Of a stretch of DNA of 64,000 nt, positions 1 to 9,619 are shown piece after piece (within the stretch, counting starts at the first letter, position 1; each line of letters starts with the position of its first letter). The DNA is taken from contig NZ_CP054918.1 in assembly GCF_013364195.1 (NCBI RefSeq), forward strand, positions 1,911,001 to 1,975,000. The letters are read 5' to 3'. The position numbers and the translations under genes were made by a program. The notes beneath the pieces are model-generated. The model was not told the DNA's origin. It ran no database searches and worked only from the letters and a program-made list of their open reading frames with translations. The stretch comes from Streptomyces sp. NA04227. GTDB lineage: Bacteria; Actinomycetota; Actinomycetes; Streptomycetales; Streptomycetaceae.

Positions 1-253
1 CCGGCGTGGGGATGCCGATGACGTGGTAGGTCAGCGTCCGCGTCTTCAGTACGTCGCCGGGCGCGTACGAGGACAGCGGCTTGGCGCCGTCGTAGGTGTA
101 GAACGGGTCCTTCGCCGCGACCGCGGAGGGCGCGGAGCCCGGTGCCGCCGCGGTGGGCGCGGCCAGGGCGGCCGGGGCGGCGGCCAGGGTCAGCGAGGCG
201 ACGACCGCCGTCGCCAGCAGGCGCACGGACCCCTTGGGCAGGGCTTTGGGCAT
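1..253 (-). CDS. Secreted lipase-like protein, N-terminal fragment
   Basis: Only the N-terminal 84 codons lie in the window; the gene runs off the left edge. The translation begins MPKALPKGSVRLLATAVV and has a basic start, a hydrophobic core and an alanine-rich AxA cleavage region, so it is a Sec-exported protein. The mature start (DPFYTYDGAKPLSSYAPGDV, then TRTLTYHVIGIPTP) resembles the opening of actinobacterial secretory lipases (PF03583-type), which hydrolyse extracellular acylglycerols. The catalytic serine region is outside the window, so activity cannot be judged. An in-frame GTG at 265 is an alternative start; ATG 253 lies about 13 nt after a GGGGGAG tract. Family assignment rests on recalled similarity of the short mature N-terminus. 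Confidence 0.6.
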   Translation of the reverse strand, partial: MPKALPKGSVRLLATAVVASLTLAAAPAALAAPTAAAPGSAPSAVAAKDPFYTYDGAKPLSSYAPGDVLKTRTLTYHVIGIPTP

Positions 254-314
254 GGGTGTGGACACAACTCCCCCTGGGCTCGTGAAATCAATCACAGAAG
301 CAAGCGCCAGCGAA

Positions 315-330
315 GTTACCCCTAGGTAAC
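315..330. promoter_or_regulatory. Inverted repeat upstream of the lipase-like gene
   Basis: GTTACC-CCTA-GGTAAC has perfect 6-bp arms around a 4-bp centre, about 60 bp upstream of the exported lipase-like gene and inside the otherwise gene-free stretch 254-437. Position and symmetry suit an operator for a dimeric regulator. No regulator is encoded nearby, so its owner is unknown. Confidence 0.35.
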
Positions 331-437
331 ACCCCCGTACAGAGGCTTGACAGAAGTTCACGGCATGCGTGCACACGACTGCACTCGGTCACGGCAGGGC
401 TGTAACCAGGTACAACGAGGCGCCGGGAAGTTGTGGG

Positions 438-905
<468 letters not shown>

Positions 906-1160
906 GCGGGGACTTTATCGGCACATCGAAAAGCTCCCAACTCGGCCCGGATCATGGCAACTTCACCGACGGGCTCGGCGGTGAAGACGGTCTGTCGTAC
1001 TGCGGATCTTCTACGGCGAACTGCCCCAATGAGGCGTATATGGGTTCGAGTGGCGGTTGGTGCGGGAGCGCTTTCGCTGCTGTCGAGTGCGGCATGTACG
1101 AGCAGAAGGGCGAGGCGGACGAGAGCTGGTTCGCCTCCGAGTGCCCTCGGCCGACCGCGC

Positions 1161-2279
1161 TCAGTCCAGATAGCCGCGCAGTTGCTCCGCGAAGGCATGG
1201 TCCCGCAGCCTGCTCAAGGTCTTCGACTCGATCTGGCGGATGCGTTCGCGGGTCACCCCGAAGAGACGGCCGATCTCCTCCAGGGTGCGGGGTCTTCCGT
1301 CGTCGAGTCCGTAGCGGAGCTGGACGACCTTGCGTTCGCGTTCGCCGAGGGTGGACAGGACCGCGTCGAGGTGTTCGCGCAGCAGCAGGAAGGCGGCCGA
1401 CTCGACCGGGGAGGCGGCGTCGCCGTCCTCGATGAGATCGCCGAGGGCGACGTCGTCCTCCTCGCCGACCGGGGCGTGCAGCGAGACCGGTTCCTGGGCG
1501 AGGCGCAGCACCTCGCTCACCCGCTCGGGCGGGAGGCCGAGCTGGTCGCCGACCTCCTGCGGGGTGGGCTCGTAGCCACGCTCCTGGAGCAGGCGGCGCT
1601 GGGCGCGGATGACACGGTTGATGAGTTCGACGACGTGCACCGGGACCCGGATGGTGCGGGCCTGGTCGGCGAGGGCGCGGGACATCGCCTGGCGGATCCA
1701 CCAGGTCGCGTACGTGGAGAACTTGTAGCCGCGCGCGTAGTCGAACTTCTCCACCGCCCTGATCAGGCCGAGGTTGCCCTCCTGGACCAGGTCGAGCATG
1801 GTCAGGCCGCGTCCTACGTAGCGCTTTGCCACCGAGACGACCAGCCGCAGATTCGCCTCGATCAGCCTCCGCTTGGCCATCCGGCCCATCACGACGAGGC
1901 GGTCCAGGTCATGCGCGAGCGAGGAGTCGAGGTCCTTGGCGCCCAGGAGTTTCTCCTCGGCGAACAGGCCCGCCTCGACCCGGCGGGCGAGTTCCACTTC
2001 CTCGGCCGCCGTGAGCAGCGGTATCCGCCCTATCTCGCGCAGGTACTGGCGGAACAGGTCCGAGGAGGGCCCGGCGCTCTCGGTGCGGGAGCGTGCGGGT
2101 GGTTCCGGTTCGGGTGCCTCCGGCTGCTCCTCCTCCACGGACGTCTCGGGGGCCGGCGGGTTCTCGGGGTGGCCCACCGCGTGCCGCTGCACCGGTACCG
2201 AGGGCAGCGCCCCGGTCTCCGGATCGACGAGCGCGGCAGGCGCGATGGGTTCCGACTGGCTCAGCATCCGGGTCTGCAC
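1161..2279 (-). CDS. hrdA: RNA polymerase sigma factor, HrdA-type (sigma-70 group 1/2)
   Basis: A 372-residue sigma factor that directs core RNA polymerase to promoters. It has a Pro/Glu-rich N-terminal 70 residues without the long region 1.1 of HrdB. Region 1.2 follows ([15 protein letters not shown], about 75-90), then regions 2.1-2.4 ([49 protein letters not shown]), region 3 and region 4.2 ([17 protein letters not shown]) near the C-terminus. Length and the absence of region 1.1 fit the non-essential Hrd paralogues. Position just downstream of dnaG matches hrdA in S. coelicolor as I recall, which favours HrdA over HrdC or HrdD. The 312-bp leader upstream probably carries its own promoter. 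Confidence 0.85.
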   Translation of the reverse strand: MQTRMLSQSEPIAPAALVDPETGALPSVPVQRHAVGHPENPPAPETSVEEEQPEAPEPEPPARSRTESAGPSSDLFRQYLREIGRIPLLTAAEEVELARRVEAGLFAEEKLLGAKDLDSSLAHDLDRLVVMGRMAKRRLIEANLRLVVSVAKRYVGRGLTMLDLVQEGNLGLIRAVEKFDYARGYKFSTYATWWIRQAMSRALADQARTIRVPVHVVELINRVIRAQRRLLQERGYEPTPQEVGDQLGLPPERVSEVLRLAQEPVSLHAPVGEEDDVALGDLIEDGDAASPVESAAFLLLREHLDAVLSTLGERERKVVQLRYGLDDGRPRTLEEIGRLFGVTRERIRQIESKTLSRLRDHAFAEQLRGYLD

Positions 2280-2591
2280 GAGGGCGACCTCCAGGAAAAT
2301 CGCGGCAGGGGCGGGCGGTGGGCCACGCCGGTCTCGGAACGCCCTGCGGCCTCGCCGCTGGTCGTTCCGGACGCGATGAGCGGATTCGCGGGTGTTACCG
2401 GCCCCTTGGGACCGGCCCGGCCGCGCTCCGAGGACTCAGGCACCGCCCCCCAGTGTGGGGTACGACACATATCCGCCACGAGGGGCGTGCGGTGACTTTT
2501 TGAATCCGTCCCGTGACAGCGCGCTCATACGTGCGAAGTTTTCGGCCCCAGGAGTGGGGGAAACCGGCCGCCGAGCGTCGCGTGGCGCGCC
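2280..2591. other. Gene-free leader between dnaG and the sigma factor gene
   Basis: This 312-bp stretch holds no credible gene on either strand. It must contain the sigma-factor promoter (minus strand) and any dnaG terminator. A short imperfect inverted repeat around 2399-2416 (CCGGCCCC and its partner GGGACCGG) is the only structure seen. I could not pick out convincing -35 and -10 boxes. Confidence 0.5.
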
Positions 2592-4496
2592 TCAGAGCGC
2601 GTCGGCGCCGCGTTCCCTGAGCGCCTGGGCGTACTGCTGCATGACCCACAACTCGTTCTGTACGGCGGCGAGTTGGGCGGGGTCACCGCCGCTGCTGAGC
2701 CGGGCGAGGGTGCTCTGGATGTCGCCGATACGGCGGTCCACGGCGCGCAGCCGGACATGGACGAGCTGTATCCCGGCGTAGAGCTCGTCGACGGTCTTGC
2801 GCAGGATCTGTTCCACCGCGAGCTCGGTGACCATGGCGCGGATCGTGTCGTCCGGGGCGGCCTCGCGCACCCGCGCCAGGTAGTCCGGGCCGTCCTGCGT
2901 ACCGGCCTCCGCTCCCCCGGCCTCCTCGATGGCGATCCGCACGGCGGCGTACGGGGGCGCGGTGAACTCGTCCGCCCCGTAGGCGTCGAACGCGGGTGAG
3001 ACCAACTCGGGCCGCTGGAGGGCGAGTTTGAGCAGCTCGCGTTCGGTGCGGTGGGCGGGGCTGCGAAGGTTGAGCGCGGGCCCCGAGGGGACCGCGGGCG
3101 CGGCGTACTGCGGACCGCCCGGCCGCCCGGCCGCGGGGCCGTTCGGCGGGCGGCCGCCCTTGTCCCGTGCCCAGCGGGCGAGTTGGGCGATCCGCTTGAC
3201 CACGAACTGGGTGTCCAGGATGCCGAGCATGCCCGCGAGCTGGACGGCCACCTCGTGCTGGGCGCCGGTGTTCTTGATACGGGCGACGACCGGGCCCGCC
3301 TCGTCGAGGGCGGCGGCGCGGCCCCCGGGGGTGTCCAGGTCGTAGCGCCGCACGATCTGCCGCAACGCGAACTCGAAGAGCGGGGTACGCGGCTGGACCA
3401 GGTCGCGCACCGCGTCCTCGCCCTTGGCCAGGCGCAGTTCGCAGGGGTCCATGCCGTCGGGCGCGATGGCGATGTAGGTCTCGGCGGCGAACTTCTGGTC
3501 GTCCTCGAAGGCGCGCAGTGCGGCCTTCTGTCCGGCCGCGTCGCCGTCGAAGGTGAAGATGACCCGGGCCGAGCCGTTGTCCATCAGCAGGCGGCGCAGG
3601 ATCTTGATGTGGTCGCCGCCGAAGGCGGTGCCGCAGGTGGCGATCGCGGTGGGCACCCCGGCGAGGTGGCAGGCCATCACGTCGGTGTAGCCCTCGACCA
3701 CGACCGCGCGGCTGGCCTTCGCGATCTCCTTCTTGGCGAGGTCGATCCCGTACAGGACCTGCGATTTCCGATAGATCGCCGTATCGGGGGTGTTGAGGTA
3801 TTTGGGACCGTTGTCGCTCTCGTACAGCTTGCGTGCGCCGAAGCCCACGACGTCCCCGCCGATGTCGCGGATGGGCCACATCAGGCGGCCCCGGAAGCGG
3901 TCCATGGGGCCGCGGCGGCCCTCCTGCGCGAGGCCGGACAGGAGCATTTCCTTGTCGCTGAACCCCTTGCCGCGCAGGAAACGGACCAGGTTCTCGAAGC
4001 CCTGCGGGCTGTAGCCGACGCCGAAGTGGGCGGCGGCGGCCTGGTCGAAGCCGCGTTCGGCGAGGAAGAGGCGGCCGGTCTCGGCCTCCGCGGAGGTGTC
4101 GAGCTGCTCGGTGTAGAACTGCGCGGCCAGCTTGTGCGCCTCGACCAGGCGGATGCGCTCGCCGCGCTGGTGGCCCGGGTTGTAGCCGCCCTCCTCGTAG
4201 CGCAGGGTGATCCCGGCGCCGGCGGCGAGGCGTTCGACGGACTCGGAGAAGGAGAGGTGGTCCACCTTCATCACGAAGGTGAGGACGTCGCCGCCCTCCT
4301 GGCAGCCGAAGCAGTGGAACAGGCCCTTGCTAGGGGAGACCTGGAAGGAGGGCGACTTCTCGTCGTGGAAGGGGCACAGCCCCTTGAGGTTGCCGCCGCC
4401 CGCGTTGCGGAGCTGAAGGTACTCGGACACCACGGCGTCGATCGGGACAGCGTCCCGGACCGCCTTCACGTCCTCGTCGTTGATCCTCCCAGCCAC
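2592..4496 (-). CDS. dnaG: DNA primase DnaG
   Basis: A 634-residue primase that makes RNA primers for replication at the fork with DnaB helicase. The CHC2 zinc-binding domain is intact, with ligands C41, H44, C62 and C65 within CPFHDEKSPSF...HCFGC. The catalytic core carries the EGYTD TOPRIM motif (about residue 268) and the acidic FTFDGDAAGQKAALRAFE segment. A Pro/Gly-rich linker follows, then the C-terminal helicase-interaction domain ending at ALRERGADAL. Length is normal for actinobacteria. The start is an ATG (MAGRINDEDV). The neighbouring sigma factor recalls the macromolecular-synthesis operon idea, but here the gap is over 300 bp. Confidence 0.97.
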   Translation of the reverse strand: MAGRINDEDVKAVRDAVPIDAVVSEYLQLRNAGGGNLKGLCPFHDEKSPSFQVSPSKGLFHCFGCQEGGDVLTFVMKVDHLSFSESVERLAAGAGITLRYEEGGYNPGHQRGERIRLVEAHKLAAQFYTEQLDTSAEAETGRLFLAERGFDQAAAAHFGVGYSPQGFENLVRFLRGKGFSDKEMLLSGLAQEGRRGPMDRFRGRLMWPIRDIGGDVVGFGARKLYESDNGPKYLNTPDTAIYRKSQVLYGIDLAKKEIAKASRAVVVEGYTDVMACHLAGVPTAIATCGTAFGGDHIKILRRLLMDNGSARVIFTFDGDAAGQKAALRAFEDDQKFAAETYIAIAPDGMDPCELRLAKGEDAVRDLVQPRTPLFEFALRQIVRRYDLDTPGGRAAALDEAGPVVARIKNTGAQHEVAVQLAGMLGILDTQFVVKRIAQLARWARDKGGRPPNGPAAGRPGGPQYAAPAVPSGPALNLRSPAHRTERELLKLALQRPELVSPAFDAYGADEFTAPPYAAVRIAIEEAGGAEAGTQDGPDYLARVREAAPDDTIRAMVTELAVEQILRKTVDELYAGIQLVHVRLRAVDRRIGDIQSTLARLSSGGDPAQLAAVQNELWVMQQYAQALRERGADAL

Positions 4497-4565
4497 CCCT
4501 GGATTCTACGGTCCCCCGCCGACAGCTCCGGCCGTCAGGGGACCGTACGCCCCAAGGTCCCAAGG

Positions 4566-5828
4566 TCAGGGCAGCAGCGACTCCAGCGAGGTACCGGGGT
4601 CGGCCAAGGCCTGGACGTCCACCTGGTGCCGCGAGCGGATGAGCTGCTGGACGGTGTCCGTGACGTCCCACACGTTGACGTTCATCCCGGCCAGGACCCG
4701 CCCCTCGGACAGCCAGAACGCGATGAACTCCCGGCGGGCCGCGTCACCGCGCAGCACCACCTGGTCGTAACTGCCGGGCGGCGCCCAGCCCGAGTACTCC
4801 ATGCCCAGGTCGTACTGGTCGGAGAAGAAGTACGGGACCCGGTCGTAGCTGACCTCCTGGCCGAGCATGGCGCGGGCGGCGGCCGGTCCGCCGTTGAGGG
4901 CGTTGGCCCAGTGCTCCACCCGCAGCCGGGTGCCGTACAGCGGGTGCGCGAGCGAGGCGACGTCGCCCGCGGCGTGGATGTCGGGGTCCGAGGTGCGCAG
5001 CGAGGCGTCGACCGCGATGCCGCCGCCGTGCGCGCGGTCGGCGAGGTCGAGCCCGGCCGCCTCGGCGAGCGAGACGCGCGGGGCGGCGCCGATCGCGGCG
5101 AGGACGTCGTGCGCGGGGTGCTCCTCGCCGTCGTCGGTCCGGGCGGCGAGCACCATCCCGTCCTTGCCGACGATCTCGGTCAGCCGGGCGCCGAAGTGGA
5201 ACCGGACGCCGTGCTCGGCGTGCAGGTCGGCGAAGACCTGGCCGAGTTCGGGGCCGAGCACCGAGTGCAGCGGGGTGGGCTCGGGTTCGACGACGGTGAC
5301 CTCGGCGCCGTAGTGGCGGGCGGCGGCGGCCACTTCGAGTCCGATCCAGCCCGCGCCCGCGATCACCAGATGGCCGTTGTCCCGGCCGAGGGCGGCGAGC
5401 ACGCCGCGCAGCCGCTCCGCGTGCGCGAGCCTGCGCAGGTGGTGCACGCCCGCCAGACCGGTACCGGGGATGTCGAGGCGGCGCGGCTCGGCACCGGTGG
5501 CGAGCAGCAGCTTGTCGTAGCGGATCAGCGTGCCGTCGCCGAAGCGGACGGTGTGCGCGGCGCGGTCGATCGCCACGACGGTCTGGCCGAGGTGCAGTTC
5601 GATGTCGTGCTGCGCGTACCAGTGCAGGTCGTGCACGAAGGTGCTGTCGCGGTCGTCCTTGCCGAGCAGATAGCCCTTGGACAGCGGCGGGCGCTCGTAG
5701 GGGTGGTCGCGTTCGTCGCCGACCAGGATGACGCGGCCCTTGAATCCCTCCGTCCGCAGGGTCTCGGCGGCCTTGGCTCCCGCCAGACCCCCTCCGACGA
5801 CGAGATACGTCTGATCCGCGTCCACCAC
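4566..5828 (-). CDS. FAD-dependent oxidoreductase, ferredoxin-reductase type
   Basis: About 420 residues. The first Rossmann fold binds FAD (TYLVVGGGLAGAKAAETL near the N-terminus). A second dinucleotide fold (LVIAGAGWIGLEVAAAARHYG, near residue 150) binds NAD(P)H. The HAAGDVASL motif near residue 285 contacts FAD. The C-terminal part (AFWLSEGRVLAGMNVNVWD) is the reductase C-domain typical of BphA4/putidaredoxin-reductase-like enzymes, which pass electrons from NAD(P)H to a small iron-sulfur protein. Its partner is not adjacent. I place the start at GTG 5828 because AGGAGG lies 6 nt upstream; an ATG 18 nt further upstream overlaps that ribosome-binding site and is unlikely. Confidence 0.88.
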   Translation of the reverse strand: MVDADQTYLVVGGGLAGAKAAETLRTEGFKGRVILVGDERDHPYERPPLSKGYLLGKDDRDSTFVHDLHWYAQHDIELHLGQTVVAIDRAAHTVRFGDGTLIRYDKLLLATGAEPRRLDIPGTGLAGVHHLRRLAHAERLRGVLAALGRDNGHLVIAGAGWIGLEVAAAARHYGAEVTVVEPEPTPLHSVLGPELGQVFADLHAEHGVRFHFGARLTEIVGKDGMVLAARTDDGEEHPAHDVLAAIGAAPRVSLAEAAGLDLADRAHGGGIAVDASLRTSDPDIHAAGDVASLAHPLYGTRLRVEHWANALNGGPAAARAMLGQEVSYDRVPYFFSDQYDLGMEYSGWAPPGSYDQVVLRGDAARREFIAFWLSEGRVLAGMNVNVWDVTDTVQQLIRSRHQVDVQALADPGTSLESLLP

Positions 5829-6032
5829 TTGAAGCCTCCTCATCACCGAACGGCCATCTCCGAGCCTGACTCACCGGGACCCGGGCGGGAAGAGGGAGTG
5901 GCCCGATCAGGCCATTTGCCTTACCGGTACGCACCCGCACGGGGCGGCCACTTCGGGCGTAGGCGCGGATGCCGGGGCGGGTGTCGGACGGCTGTCAGGG
6001 CTGGTGCCGGATGTGGGGCGGGCCGTCGGTTG

Positions 6033-7394
6033 TCACGGGCGCTCGGTGAGGCGTGCGTGCAGGGAGCGTGCGCTGGCGTCGGTGAGGGAGGCGATCTGGT
6101 CGATGACGACGCGCTTGCGGGCCCGGTCGTCGGGGGCGGTGTCGAACAGGGCGCGGAACTGCGGGTCCAGGCCGTGGGGTGCGCGGGCGGTGAGGGCCTC
6201 GGCCAGTTCCGCGACCACGATCCGCTGGTCGGCGCGGAGTCGCTCCTGGTCGGCGCGCTGCATCACATAGCGGTCGGCGACGGCCTTGAGGACCGCGCAC
6301 TCCATCCGGGTCTCGCGCGGGACCACGAGTTCGGCGCCGTAGCGGGCGAGCGGCCGGGCGGCGGAGCCGGGGCCGAAGCGGGCCCGGGTGGCGGACTCGG
6401 CGGCCAGGCAGAAGCGGCCGATGAGCTGGCTGGTGGCGTCCTTGAGACGGCCCTGGGCGAGCGCGGTGCCGTCATAGCCGTGCGGCCACCACTCCTGTTC
6501 GAGCAGCCGGTCGAGGGCCGCGTCGAGTTCGGCGGGGTCGGTGTCGGCGGGTACGTAGCGGCCGATCGCCACCCCGCACAGGTCCCGCCGCTCGGGTTCG
6601 GCGTACAGGACCCGGGGGTCGATGTGCCCGGCGTGCAGGCCGTCCTCGACATCGTGCACGGAGTAGGCGACATCGTCCGACCAGTCCATGACCTGCGCTT
6701 CGAAGCAGGTGCGGTGGTGCGGGGCGCCCTGACGGATCCAGTCGAAGACGGGGCGGTCGTCCTCGTACACGCCGAACTTCGGCGAGGCCGCGTCGGTGGG
6801 GTGACCGCCGCGCGGCCAGGGGTACTTGGTGGCGGCGTCCAGGGCGGCACGGGTGAGGTTGAGGCCGACGCTGAACAGGCCCGGCGGCTCGTCCTCGTGC
6901 GCCCCGGCGCCGGGCGGGAGGCGGGCCGCCTCGGTGAAGTGCTTCGGCTCGATACGGGTGAGCAGGCGCAGCGACTGCGCGTTGCCCTCGAACCCGCCGC
7001 AGTCGGCGGCCACTTCGTTGAGCGCCTGCTCGCCGTTGTGACCGAACGGCGGGTGACCGAGGTCGTGCGAGAGGCAGGCGGTCTCCACCAGGTCCGGGTC
7101 GCAGCCCAGCGCGGCACCGAGTTCACGGCCGACCTGGGCGCACTCCAGGGAGTGGGTGAGCCGGGTGCGCGGGCTCGGGTCCCAGGCGGGCGAGACCGTT
7201 CCGGGCGTGACGACCTGGGTCTTCCCGGCGAGCCTGCGCAGCGCCGAGGAGTGCAGGACACGGGCCCGGTCGCGCTGGAAGGCGGTACGCCCCGGCCGTT
7301 TGTCGGGCTCGGCCGCCCAGCGCTCCACGTCGGCGGGGCCGTAGTGCGCCGCTGGGTAGGGGTGGTCGTCCGGGTCCGGCGTGGTGCCTGTCAT
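6033..7394 (-). CDS. dgt: Deoxyguanosinetriphosphate triphosphohydrolase-like protein
   Basis: A 453-residue HD-superfamily hydrolase of the Dgt family, which converts dGTP (or other dNTPs) to the nucleoside and triphosphate and so tunes dNTP pools. The metal-binding motif is intact: an H in [16 protein letters not shown] (about residue 83) and the HD pair in [20 protein letters not shown] (about residue 128), with a third D in [17 protein letters not shown] (about 210). Length suits the dGTPase-like type 2 subgroup. It starts at an ATG with no clear Shine-Dalgarno. Position between dnaG and nitrate genes is conserved in Streptomyces as I recall. Confidence 0.92.
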   Translation of the reverse strand: MTGTTPDPDDHPYPAAHYGPADVERWAAEPDKRPGRTAFQRDRARVLHSSALRRLAGKTQVVTPGTVSPAWDPSPRTRLTHSLECAQVGRELGAALGCDPDLVETACLSHDLGHPPFGHNGEQALNEVAADCGGFEGNAQSLRLLTRIEPKHFTEAARLPPGAGAHEDEPPGLFSVGLNLTRAALDAATKYPWPRGGHPTDAASPKFGVYEDDRPVFDWIRQGAPHHRTCFEAQVMDWSDDVAYSVHDVEDGLHAGHIDPRVLYAEPERRDLCGVAIGRYVPADTDPAELDAALDRLLEQEWWPHGYDGTALAQGRLKDATSQLIGRFCLAAESATRARFGPGSAARPLARYGAELVVPRETRMECAVLKAVADRYVMQRADQERLRADQRIVVAELAEALTARAPHGLDPQFRALFDTAPDDRARKRVVIDQIASLTDASARSLHARLTERP

Positions 7395-7506
7395 GCACCG
7401 ACAGTACGGGCAGTGGGTGACGAACGGGGTGTGTGGGGGAAGCCTGGGCCGGACCGGTGGAGGGCGGGCGGGTGCGGGGTCCGGCCCGGCGGCCGGTGTA
7501 CGCGGT

Positions 7507-8442
7507 TCAGGCGGTGGCGAGTTGGCGCGGGGCGGCGAGGTGGTTCAGCGCCAGCGCGTGCTCGTAGCGGCGCAGTACGAGTTCGGCCAGGGCCGGGTGG
7601 GCGCCCAGCGGTTCGGCGGCGATCCAGGGCGAGGCCTCGGCGCACTGGCCCGAGAAGCGGCCGGGCGCGGTGAAGTACGAGGCCACCGCGATCCGGTGGC
7701 GGCCGCGCTCCTGGAGGGCCCGGACGGCGGCGGGCACCGAGGGCTCGCTGGTGGCGTAGCCGGGCAGTACGGGGACTCCGAGCCGGTCGGCGAGCCGGGC
7801 CGCGGTCTGCTGGGTGTCACGTGCGGAGTCGGGGTCGCGGGATCCGGCCGCGGCCAGCACGATCCCGGCCGAGCGGCGGTCGGCCGCGGTCATCCGGGTC
7901 GGCCAGCCCGCCTCCACCAGCCGGGCGTGCAGCGCGTCGACGAGCAGACGGTGCGGGCCGAGCGGCGGGGCGACCCGGGTGTCCAGGGGGCCCGCGCCCG
8001 CGGTGACCGACGGGATGTCCTGCTTGATGTGGTAGCCGCGGCCGAGCAGCAGCGGTACCAGGACGGCGGGGCCGTGCTCCAGTTCGGCGAGGGTGTCGGT
8101 CAGCAGCGGGGCGTTGAGTTCTATGTGACCGAGCCGTACGTCGAGGCCCGGGCGGTGCTCGCGGACCCGTTCCCGCAGCGCGTGGACGGTGGCCAGGGCG
8201 CGCGGGTCCCGGCTGCCGTGGGCGACCAGGATGAGGGCGGGCCGCGAGTTCCGGCGGCGCCCGTCGCGCAGGACACCACTGAGCTGACTGCCGAGCTGAC
8301 TGCCGATACGGGTCATGAGCTGCGCCGTACTGTCGAGGTCCGCGCCACCGAACGGCGGCGGGTCGACGGCTTCCGGACAGGCCCTGGGGGCCTCGCCCTC
8401 GCGGGCGGCCCGATTGTCACCGAATGGATTCGACGCCGTCAT
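7507..8442 (-). CDS. Sirohydrochlorin chelatase (CbiX/SirB family)
   Basis: A 311-residue chelatase-family protein with two CbiX-like halves. The first begins [20 protein letters not shown] (about residue 70) and carries the histidine expected to coordinate the metal-tetrapyrrole substrate. The second half includes [20 protein letters not shown] (about 190), where the first active-site histidine is replaced. The first 60 residues are a Pro/Gly-rich extension. The family inserts ferrous iron (or cobalt) into sirohydrochlorin to make siroheme (or cobalamin precursors). Nitrite reductase NirB, 9 kb away, needs siroheme, so ferrochelation for nitrite assimilation is the likely role. AGGA stands about 7 nt before ATG 8442. 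Confidence 0.88.
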   Translation of the reverse strand: MTASNPFGDNRAAREGEAPRACPEAVDPPPFGGADLDSTAQLMTRIGSQLGSQLSGVLRDGRRRNSRPALILVAHGSRDPRALATVHALRERVREHRPGLDVRLGHIELNAPLLTDTLAELEHGPAVLVPLLLGRGYHIKQDIPSVTAGAGPLDTRVAPPLGPHRLLVDALHARLVEAGWPTRMTAADRRSAGIVLAAAGSRDPDSARDTQQTAARLADRLGVPVLPGYATSEPSVPAAVRALQERGRHRIAVASYFTAPGRFSGQCAEASPWIAAEPLGAHPALAELVLRRYEHALALNHLAAPRQLATA

Positions 8443-8852
8443 GAACCGATCCTCACCGGGTCGGATTGCCGCCCCGTTGCCTGATGATGACGACTGCTTT
8501 CCCGCCTGCTCACCGTCGGCGGGACGGCGTTGTCAGTGGCCCCGTCTACGGTGGGCAACAAGCTTGGACCGGGTCGGGGCGGCGGGTCCAGAGGGCCTGT
8601 GCACACGGGGGTGTCGGGTGGGACGGAGCAGGTGGGGCGGTGGCCCGGGCAGCGGATTCCGGTTCGCTCGCGGGCGGGCCGGAGCGGGTACGGACGGTGG
8701 TCGTGGCACTCCGGTGCACAAGGACGCACCTGAGCATACGGCCGCTCCGGCGCGGTGGTGTACGCCGAGGTGGCGGGGTGGATCGTGGCGGCCGGGGCTG
8801 CCGCGTACACGGACCGGGCAGCGGCGGCTGCTGCAGAGCGTGATGGGGCTGT

Positions 8853-9464
8853 GTGTCCTGCTGCTGCTTCCGCCTGCGTGGCTGTGTCACCACCGGGGAC
8901 CGGCTGCGTTCAACTGCGGACGTGCCGCGCACCGATGTCGCGGTCGTCTTCGGCGCCGGACTGTGGGACGGCAAGCCCTCCCCGTATCTGGCCCGCCGCC
9001 TCGACACCGCCGCCCGGCTCTACCACGCGGGCCGGGTCAAAGTGGTCCTGGTCACCGGCGACAACAGCCGTACCTCCTACGACGAACCGAGCGCCATGCG
9101 CGCCCATCTGGTCCGCGGCGGGGTCCCGGACGGGCGGATCGTGAGCGACTACGCCGGGTTCGACACCTGGGACTCCTGTGTCCGCGCGCACCGGATCTTC
9201 GGAGTGGACCGGGCCGTGCTGATCAGTCAGGCCTTCCACATACGCAGGGCCGTCGCCCTGTGCGAGTCGGCGGGGATGACGGCCTACGGCGTGGGCGTGC
9301 CGGACCGGCACGACGCGACCTGGTACTACGGCGCGGGCCGCGAGGTCCTCGCCGCGAGCAAGGCGGCCCTGGAGGCGGTGTTCCGGCCCGAGCCCCGCTT
9401 CCTCGGGCCCCGGGAGGACGGGGTGGCCCTGGCGCTGGAGCCCGGCGGCGAGCCGGGACGGTGA
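8853..9464 (+). CDS. DUF218/SanA-YdcF family protein, N-terminus probably frameshifted
   Basis: The readable domain is a DUF218 fold, starting at DVAVVFGAGLWDGKPSPYLA with VVLVTGDNSRTSYDEPSAM and AVLISQAFHIRRAVALCE following. These proteins are usually anchored in the cytoplasmic membrane and linked to envelope integrity (SanA, YdcF). The GTG at 8853 gives a Cys-rich beginning without a membrane anchor. In the next reading frame, codons 8828-8890 encode RRLLQSVMGLCVLLLLPPAW, exactly the basic-plus-hydrophobic anchor expected. Removing one base near 8891 joins the two into ...PAWLCTTGDRLRSTADVPRTD. I therefore suspect a one-base insertion (real or a sequencing error). With it repaired, the gene would start near GTG 8714. 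Confidence 0.75.
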   Translation: MSCCCFRLRGCVTTGDRLRSTADVPRTDVAVVFGAGLWDGKPSPYLARRLDTAARLYHAGRVKVVLVTGDNSRTSYDEPSAMRAHLVRGGVPDGRIVSDYAGFDTWDSCVRAHRIFGVDRAVLISQAFHIRRAVALCESAGMTAYGVGVPDRHDATWYYGAGREVLAASKAALEAVFRPEPRFLGPREDGVALALEPGGEPGR

Positions 9465-9570
9465 GCGAGCTGTGGCGGACGTCGTATACCGGCGTTTGCC
9501 GTGGTGAGGGCGGTGCGAGCGGCACCTCACGGTCACCCGGTGTCCGCCGAGAGGCTGGATTACCTGGCGC

Positions 9571-9609
9571 GTAACAGGGCGGGCCGGGGGGTGTAACACC
9601 GGCGACGCA
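9571..9609 (+). promoter_or_regulatory. Candidate GlnR/NnaR operator of the nitrate reductase gene
   Basis: GTAACAGG is followed after 14 bp by GTAACACCGGCGACGCA. The two GTAAC half-sites start 22 bp apart, two helical turns. The same arrangement, G[T/A]AACAGG-n14-GTAACACCGGCG[A/G]CGCA, occurs upstream of the nitrite reductase operon, with its second half-site 28 bp before that ATG versus 27 bp here. Half-sites match the gTnAC pattern of GlnR boxes, spaced in 11-bp steps, and GlnR with NnaR activates these genes in S. coelicolor. A further partial site, ATTAC, sits at 9559. Confidence 0.6.
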
Positions 9610-9619
9610 TGCTGGCCGC

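Noticed and set aside
1161..2279. HrdB, the essential principal sigma factor
   Set aside because: At 372 residues it lacks the long N-terminal region of HrdB, and its place beside dnaG fits HrdA.
3051..7673. A 1540-codon open frame on the plus strand across dnaG, the flavoprotein and dgt
   Set aside because: It is antisense to three well-recognised genes. Long open antisense frames are expected in GC-rich Streptomyces DNA, and its translation is low-complexity Gly/Ala/Arg/Val without any known domain.
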